From Candidatus Methylomirabilota bacterium (lineage in GTDB: Bacteria > Methylomirabilota > Methylomirabilia > Methylomirabilales > CSP1-5): DNA of 9,953 nucleotides. Of the stretch, positions 6,894-9,953 are shown one piece after another; position 1 is the first letter of the stretch; each line of letters starts with the position of its first letter. The stretch is taken from contig JAKEGQ010000245.1 in the NCBI GenBank assembly GCA_022615475.1, positions 1 through 9,953 of the forward strand, read 5' to 3'. Both the position numbers and the translations under genes were made by a program. The notes under the pieces were generated by a model, which did not search any database, was not told the DNA's origin, and saw nothing but the letters and a program-made list of their open reading frames with translations.

Positions 6894-7897
6894 GGCGGAG
6901 CAAGGCGGAAGATTGCAGAGGTGCTGGCTAGAATGAGATACTGCTGGTCGGAGGTGAATGCGAGGCCGACGAGATTCGCCCCCGTCACGCTGAATCGGGG
7001 AAAATCCGGACGCTCAAACCGGTAAATCCCCCGCTGTCCCTTGATCCCCGCCGCCACCCAGAGACGCCCCCGCCGATCGAAGGTCAGCCCTTGCGGTCTT
7101 TCGAGCGGCCCCCAATACGGTTCTGCATCGCCAAAGTGGTTGATCCGGTAAATGACGTCCTCATTGGAGAGGGTGGGGGCGGTGGCGAACAGGTGTCCGT
7201 CGGGGCCGAGCGCTAAATGGAAGGCAGCGACGCTGGGCGGAAGCGAGGCGAAGGCTTCAACCCGCCCGCCTGGCGGCAGGCGGTACACGGTTCCCGTCCG
7301 GTCCCCGATATAGAGGACGCCGGCCTCGTCGAGACAGAGGCCGGTCGCAATGCCCAAGTCCTGCGCGACGACCTCCATGTCCCCCGTGGGAAGGATGCGA
7401 TAGACGCGTCCCTCGTATCGGCTTGAAATGAAGAGCGATCCATCGGGGTGCAGCGCTAGCCCTGTCGGATTGATGGGCGCGGCAGGCAGGGGCTCAACGA
7501 CCCCTGCGGGAGTGATGCGCACCAGGGGGGATGCCATCTTCTGGCCACGGCGGCCGCTGATGGTTGTGTAGATGACCCCCGCCACGTCCACCGCCGGATT
7601 GGCCACCGGATGAAGATCGGCAGCCACCTTTTCTCCGATGGTAAAAGGACTGCTAACGCGGTGTGAATCGACCACGAGGACAACAGGACCGGTCCTGGTA
7701 TCGGCGGGGATGGGCAACACGAGGCGAGTGTCGGAGACGATGGACGGCCGGACTTCGGTTTCGCCGACAAAGATCAGGGGGAGTCTGTTACCGCTCAGAA
7801 ACCCGGCCCCGACGATGACAACGATTCCCCCTTCGACCCCTGCCGAGGGCTCGAGCGCTGAGATGACCGGCTGTGGCGGAGAGGGCTCGGACACCAT
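6887..7897 (-). CDS. TIG/IPT domain plus beta-propeller (NHL/SMP-30-like) protein
   Basis: A 336-residue protein of unknown role. Residues about 9-90 form a TIG/IPT immunoglobulin-like domain: the PVISALEPSAGVEGGIVVIV start, a GAGF turn and the VRPSIVSDTRLVLPIPADTR region are typical. Residues about 95-335 look like a six-bladed propeller with repeated strands such as NPTGLALHPDGSLFISS, ATGLCLDEAGVLYIGD, FHLALGPDGHLFATA and PQGLTFDRRGRLWVAA, each followed by a VYRI/IYRF strand. Such propellers bind ligands or partners, and a few are lactonases; I see no decisive catalytic residues. No signal peptide is present: the frame is closed by a stop 30-odd bases upstream, although TIG proteins are usually exported. 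I chose ATG 7897 over GTG 7900 because GGAGG is better spaced. Confidence 0.8.
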   Translation of the reverse strand: MVSEPSPPQPVISALEPSAGVEGGIVVIVGAGFLSGNRLPLIFVGETEVRPSIVSDTRLVLPIPADTRTGPVVLVVDSHRVSSPFTIGEKVAADLHPVANPAVDVAGVIYTTISGRRGQKMASPLVRITPAGVVEPLPAAPINPTGLALHPDGSLFISSRYEGRVYRILPTGDMEVVAQDLGIATGLCLDEAGVLYIGDRTGTVYRLPPGGRVEAFASLPPSVAAFHLALGPDGHLFATAPTLSNEDVIYRINHFGDAEPYWGPLERPQGLTFDRRGRLWVAAGIKGQRGIYRFERPDFPRFSVTGANLVGLAFTSDQQYLILASTSAIFRLAPPV

Positions 7898-7935
7898 CAC
7901 CCCTCCACAATCACGGGATGGCAGTATGTCGAACT

Positions 7936-7965
7936 ACGCTACCCCTCCGGTGGCCAGGTCGTCAA
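7936..7965 (-). promoter_or_regulatory. Candidate promoter of the propeller gene
   Basis: Leftward TTGACG (7965-7960) and TAGCGT (7941-7936) are 18 bases apart. The -35 box is good, the -10 box weak. It lies in the 220-base gap between the ferredoxin and propeller genes, where I see no gene. The predicted leader is about 32 bases. Confidence 0.4.
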
Positions 7966-8117
7966 GCCCTTTGGGGGAGGAGAGTTCTGGCAATCGGGCA
8001 GTCCGATGCAGCCTGAGGACCGAGGGGCGGTGATGAGGTGACGGCGATCCGAGAGGTCTAGTGATGGCAGGACCAGGTTTGCTGGGTTCCTTGGCCCGTT
8101 CCTGGGTTGGAGCGGTA

Positions 8118-8483
8118 CTAGTCAGAGATTGCGGCGCCCACGGCTTCTTGGGGGACCTCTCCGGGGGGGTGAAGCTGGTCTCCGACCGGGATTCCGAAGT
8201 CTGCCTCGAACTGGTCGATGGAGATCATGTCGATGGCGTCCCAGGCCATCCCCTCGCAGACCCGGGCGCAGATCTGGCAGCCGATGCACTCGTGCCACCG
8301 GATCCGGACAGGGGGAATGACCGCCCCGGTGTAACCCGCGGGCGGTTCATGATCGATGCAATCCACCGGGCAGAAGGGGATGCAGGCCTCACATCCGGTG
8401 CAGGCGTCATTGACGACGGCCATGAGGCGCGGCCGTTTCTTCTTCTTGGTCTTCTTGTTGTAATGGGGAATATCCTCGTACAC
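8118..8483 (-). CDS. Ferredoxin with two [4Fe-4S] clusters
   Basis: A small cytoplasmic electron carrier of 121 residues. Two cluster motifs are clear: C28-C31-C34-C38 followed by Pro39 (CTGCEACIPFCP) and C66-C69-C72-C76 (CIGCQICARVC), the second followed by Glu instead of the usual Pro; Cys42 is extra. The 23-residue stretch between the motifs is longer than in the classic clostridial type. The N-terminus carries a lysine-rich tract (KKTKKKKRPR, 10-19), which may bind an acidic partner. The frame is open back to 8939, but I chose GTG 8483: AGGAGAGGAAGG lies just before it, a strong promoter at 8531-8560 would start transcription inside the longer frame, and upstream codons overlap the DUF971 gene and read as shadow. 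The partner enzyme is unknown. Confidence 0.88.
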   Translation of the reverse strand: MYEDIPHYNKKTKKKKRPRLMAVVNDACTGCEACIPFCPVDCIDHEPPAGYTGAVIPPVRIRWHECIGCQICARVCEGMAWDAIDMISIDQFEADFGIPVGDQLHPPGEVPQEAVGAAISD

Positions 8484-8530
8484 GGTGCCCTTCCTCTCCT
8501 CGACATGGCCCCTGTTCAGTTTGGGTCCAC

Positions 8531-8560
8531 ATGTTACCATGGTCCATCCGTGCCTGTCAA
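8531..8560 (-). promoter_or_regulatory. Promoter of the ferredoxin gene
   Basis: Leftward, a perfect TTGACA (8560-8555) and TAACAT (8536-8531) are 18 bases apart. Transcription would start near 8524, about 40 bases before the chosen GTG start, and this rules out the ATG codons further upstream. Confidence 0.65.
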
Positions 8561-8672
8561 AGGCGGAGATCAGCATCTTGCCCTGCCGGTCATTTGGTGC
8601 TACGTTGAAATTCCCTATGCGAGCGTCCATCAGCACAAGGCGATGGCGTGAGATTCCTGCGGGGGGAGCGGC

Positions 8673-9017
8673 ATGCGGTTCAACACGGATCCCGCGGAGT
8701 ACCGCCTCGAAGAGGCCCAGCGCCTCCTCGTCATCCGTTGGCGGGACGGCCATGAAAGCCGCTATTCCTTCGACGACCTGCGCAAGGTCTGCCCCTGTGC
8801 CGACTGTCGCACCGCCAAGAGTTCCCAAGGAGGGCTGCAGGTTCTCGCCGGTCCGGTGGTCCGCCGGGGGGAGATCCGGATCGTTCAGATGTCTCCCGTT
8901 GGTCGGTACGCGTTGAGCTTCAGGTGGAGCGACGGGCACAGCACCGGGATTTACTCCTTCGATTTCCTCCGCGGGCTGTGCCCGTGTGATGCATGCCGGT
9001 CGGGGGCGGAGGAATAA
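8673..9017 (+). CDS. DUF971 (gamma-butyrobetaine hydroxylase N-terminal-like) protein
   Basis: A 114-residue protein of the DUF971 family, related to the small N-terminal metal-binding domain of gamma-butyrobetaine hydroxylase. In the human enzyme three cysteines and one histidine bind structural zinc. The matching residues here are Cys40, Cys42 and Cys45 (CPCADCR) and His89 (WSDGHSTGIYSFD). The C-terminus has a second copy, CPCDACR, with Cys103, Cys105 and Cys108, and His27 in WRDGHESRYSFD, so the protein is an internal duplicate (residues 23-46 and 85-109). No oxygenase domain follows, so it is not a hydroxylase itself. Stand-alone members are common near iron-sulphur genes; the function is not known. 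ATG 8673 has GGGGGGAG just upstream. It diverges from the ferredoxin gene, and 43 bases separate it from the next gene, probably in one operon. Confidence 0.9.
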   Translation: MRFNTDPAEYRLEEAQRLLVIRWRDGHESRYSFDDLRKVCPCADCRTAKSSQGGLQVLAGPVVRRGEIRIVQMSPVGRYALSFRWSDGHSTGIYSFDFLRGLCPCDACRSGAEE

Positions 9018-9060
9018 ACGAGGGGCACCGGTCGAGAGGGGGCGAGCAGCAGGAGGGGAG

Positions 9061-9492
9061 ATGGGTGAGAAGCTGGTGGGACGGACAAAGCACGGAGAAC
9101 TGACCCTCGATCAGCTGGCCAATATCCAGCCGGGGATGGCCCGTTTGATGGAAGAGGTGGCCCATCGGTACTCCCTCATGCACTATGCCTGCACGGGGGG
9201 GAACTGGGAGCTCGGACACCATGAACTCAAGGAACTCCGCGGACTCTTTCGGATTGCCGCAACTACGCGTCCCAAATACGCGGCCGAGCTCGCGTCCTTC
9301 GATCGGGAATACCTGACGCCGATTGATAGTGCCATTGCGAAGAAGGACCTGGAAGCCTTCACGCTCGCCGCGCAGAAGGGGATTGCGGGCAGCGACGAGG
9401 TTCATCGTCGCCTCGGATATGCGTTCATTCGCTACCGCCTTCCGAAGCGACCACCAGATCATCTTGATCTGGGTCCTGGGAGTGAGCCGTGA
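9061..9492 (+). CDS. Soluble helical protein, apparent haem-less relative of a cytochrome c-like family
   Basis: A 143-residue, mostly helical protein without signal peptide. I know no named gene. Its layout (MHYACTGGNWELGHHELKEL, then ATTRPKYAAELASF, then FIRYRLP at 122-128) recalls small exported cytochrome c-like proteins that read GNW.LA..EL.EL..A...RPKY and end in CxxCH followed by FIRYRLP. Here the CxxCH site is replaced by SDEVH (111-115): the histidine stays but both cysteines are gone, so covalent haem is not expected. This likeness is from memory and needs a search. ATG 9061 is chosen because AGGAGGGGAG lies directly before it; the open frame reaches back to 8986 but overlaps DUF971. 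Same direction as DUF971, 43 bases apart, likely one transcript. Confidence 0.75.
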   Translation: MGEKLVGRTKHGELTLDQLANIQPGMARLMEEVAHRYSLMHYACTGGNWELGHHELKELRGLFRIAATTRPKYAAELASFDREYLTPIDSAIAKKDLEAFTLAAQKGIAGSDEVHRRLGYAFIRYRLPKRPPDHLDLGPGSEP

Positions 9493-9595
9493 CAAGACGG
9501 ACGGTGGCCCGCGTATCTTCGGCGCGGATCGACACACCAAGAGTCTCCGGGAGTCCAACATCGCCGACTGGGTCCTGGTGCTGAGGAGAGCAATG

Positions 9596-9624
9596 TTGAC
9601 CGCTCGGTGTCCGGGTGGTAGGGT
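9596..9624 (+). promoter_or_regulatory. Candidate promoter for the small basic gene and the AsnC/Lrp-type gene
   Basis: TTGACC (9596-9601) and TAGGGT (9619-9624) are 17 bases apart. The -10 region GTGGTAGGGTGA differs by one base from the same region of the ridA promoter. The predicted leader to the ATG at 9702 is about 70 bases and contains a small hairpin (ggtct at 9643-9647, agacc at 9653-9657). The rest of the 209-base gap from 9493 holds nothing else I can identify. Confidence 0.5.
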
Positions 9625-9701
9625 GAAAACTCAACAAAAACGGGTCTGCGGTAGACCGGCGTCATCTTCTTCTGTGGATATTGAGCTGAGGGCCGGAGGC
9701 C

Positions 9702-9821
9702 ATGTCGCGGGAGGAACGGGCGAGGCGTAAGCCTCCAAGTCTTCGGGCGCGGGATCGCCAGAAGATCTGGAAGATTGTGCCGAAGCTGCGCAAGATCAAA
9801 CCGGCGAGGCCTCGCGGGTAA
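9702..9821 (+). CDS. Very basic 39-residue protein, unknown
   Basis: A short frame from ATG 9702 to TAA 9821 encoding 39 residues, with GGAGG four bases upstream and a promoter about 80 bases upstream. The product begins MSREERARRKPPSLRARDRQ and ends KLRKIKPARPRG. About two fifths of its residues are Arg or Lys, with one Trp in the middle (QKIWKIVPK). It lacks cysteine, a signal peptide and a membrane helix. Such composition suggests binding to nucleic acid or to the ribosome, but that is only inference. Nine bases separate its stop from the next start, and the stop codon overlaps that gene's ribosome site (TAAGGAG), so the two are probably translated together. It could be a leader or a real small protein; I do not recognise it. 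Confidence 0.6.
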   Translation: MSREERARRKPPSLRARDRQKIWKIVPKLRKIKPARPRG

Positions 9822-9830
9822 GGAGCGCAC

Positions 9831-9953
9831 ATGGTGCGGGCATATATCTTTATCGAGGCAACCAAGGCCCGGGATCTCAAGGTGGCAGAGGCGATCATGG
9901 CCTTGCCCGGCGTGACGCGAGCCGATGTCGTCACCGGACGGTTCGACGTGATC
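9831..9953 (+). CDS. Stand-alone AsnC/Lrp-type ligand-binding domain protein, 3' end outside the window
   Basis: The first 41 codons are visible: MVRAYIFIEATKARDLKVAE followed by a LPGVTRADVVTGRFDVI segment. This is the start of the RAM (AsnC/Lrp ligand-binding, ACT-like) domain, with its first beta strand, helix and the characteristic LPGV...VTG..D motif. There is no DNA-binding helix-turn-helix before it, so it is the short stand-alone form (usually 75 to 100 residues) found in archaea and many bacteria. It probably binds an amino acid and may pair with full-length Lrp proteins; the ligand is unknown. ATG 9831 has GGAG seven bases upstream. Its stop lies beyond the window. Confidence 0.87.
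   Translation, partial: MVRAYIFIEATKARDLKVAEAIMALPGVTRADVVTGRFDVI

Noticed and set aside
7898..8117. Small gene in the gap between propeller and ferredoxin genes
   Set aside because: Short frames exist but none has a ribosome site plus a plausible protein; only a candidate promoter is supported.
8579..8607. Promoter for the DUF971 gene (TTGCCC, then TACGTT)
   Set aside because: Both boxes are poor matches; a promoter must exist in this gap, but I cannot place it with any confidence.
8484..8939. Open frame extending the ferredoxin by about 150 residues at its N-terminus
   Set aside because: It lies largely on the opposite strand of the DUF971 gene, reads as low-similarity Pro/Ala-rich sequence and is upstream of the good ferredoxin promoter.
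9642..9659. Terminator or attenuator hairpin before the small basic gene
   Set aside because: The stem has only five pairs (ggtct with agacc), the following sequence is mixed pyrimidine and not a T-tract, and no leader peptide is evident.

Overview
This is a GC-rich bacterial stretch of about 10 kb holding ordinary housekeeping genes plus a few small, poorly known ones. I see no rRNA, tRNA, transposase, phage gene, CRISPR array or defence system. The mix of genes (yggT-divIVA-yggU behind proC, a DUF971 protein, a small two-cluster ferredoxin, a stand-alone AsnC/Lrp sensor domain) and the heptamer repeats between genes remind me of uncultivated soil or groundwater bacteria such as the NC10/Rokubacteria (Methylomirabilota) group. 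That placement is an impression from gene content and style, not a search result.

Layout. Positions 2-622 (+) are the 3' part of a lipoprotein gene whose start lies before the window. Positions 650-2299 (+) encode an amidase-signature hydrolase with an unusual N-terminal extension. It converges on a compact leftward operon, proC-yggT-divIVA-yggU (4306 down to 2423), whose genes overlap or nearly touch. Between the two converging ends lie two blocks of 7-base repeats, the second being an inverted array that can fold into a long imperfect hairpin. A back-to-back promoter region (about 4310-4440) drives proC leftward and uvrC rightward; uvrC (4441-6237) appears to be read from a leaderless transcript. 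ridA follows at 6388-6774 with its own promoter. It converges on a leftward gene (7897-6887) for a TIG-domain plus beta-propeller protein.

The right end holds a leftward two-[4Fe-4S] ferredoxin (8483-8118), divergent from a rightward pair: a DUF971 metal-binding protein (8673-9017) and a soluble helical protein (9061-9492) that looks like a relative of c-type cytochromes that has lost its haem motif. A further promoter precedes a tiny, very basic 39-residue gene (9702-9821) and, nine bases later, the start of a stand-alone AsnC/Lrp-type ligand-binding protein that runs off the window.

How they fit together. proC makes proline; yggT, divIVA and yggU are its usual companions linked to membrane and cell-division functions. 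uvrC is the incision nuclease of nucleotide excision repair. ridA removes reactive enamine/imine intermediates of amino-acid metabolism. The ferredoxin and DUF971 neighbours suggest a small redox or metal-cofactor locus of unknown purpose. The most noteworthy points are the inverted heptamer array, the leaderless uvrC start, the internally duplicated metal site of the DUF971 protein, the haem-less cytochrome relative and the small basic gene next to the Lrp-type domain.
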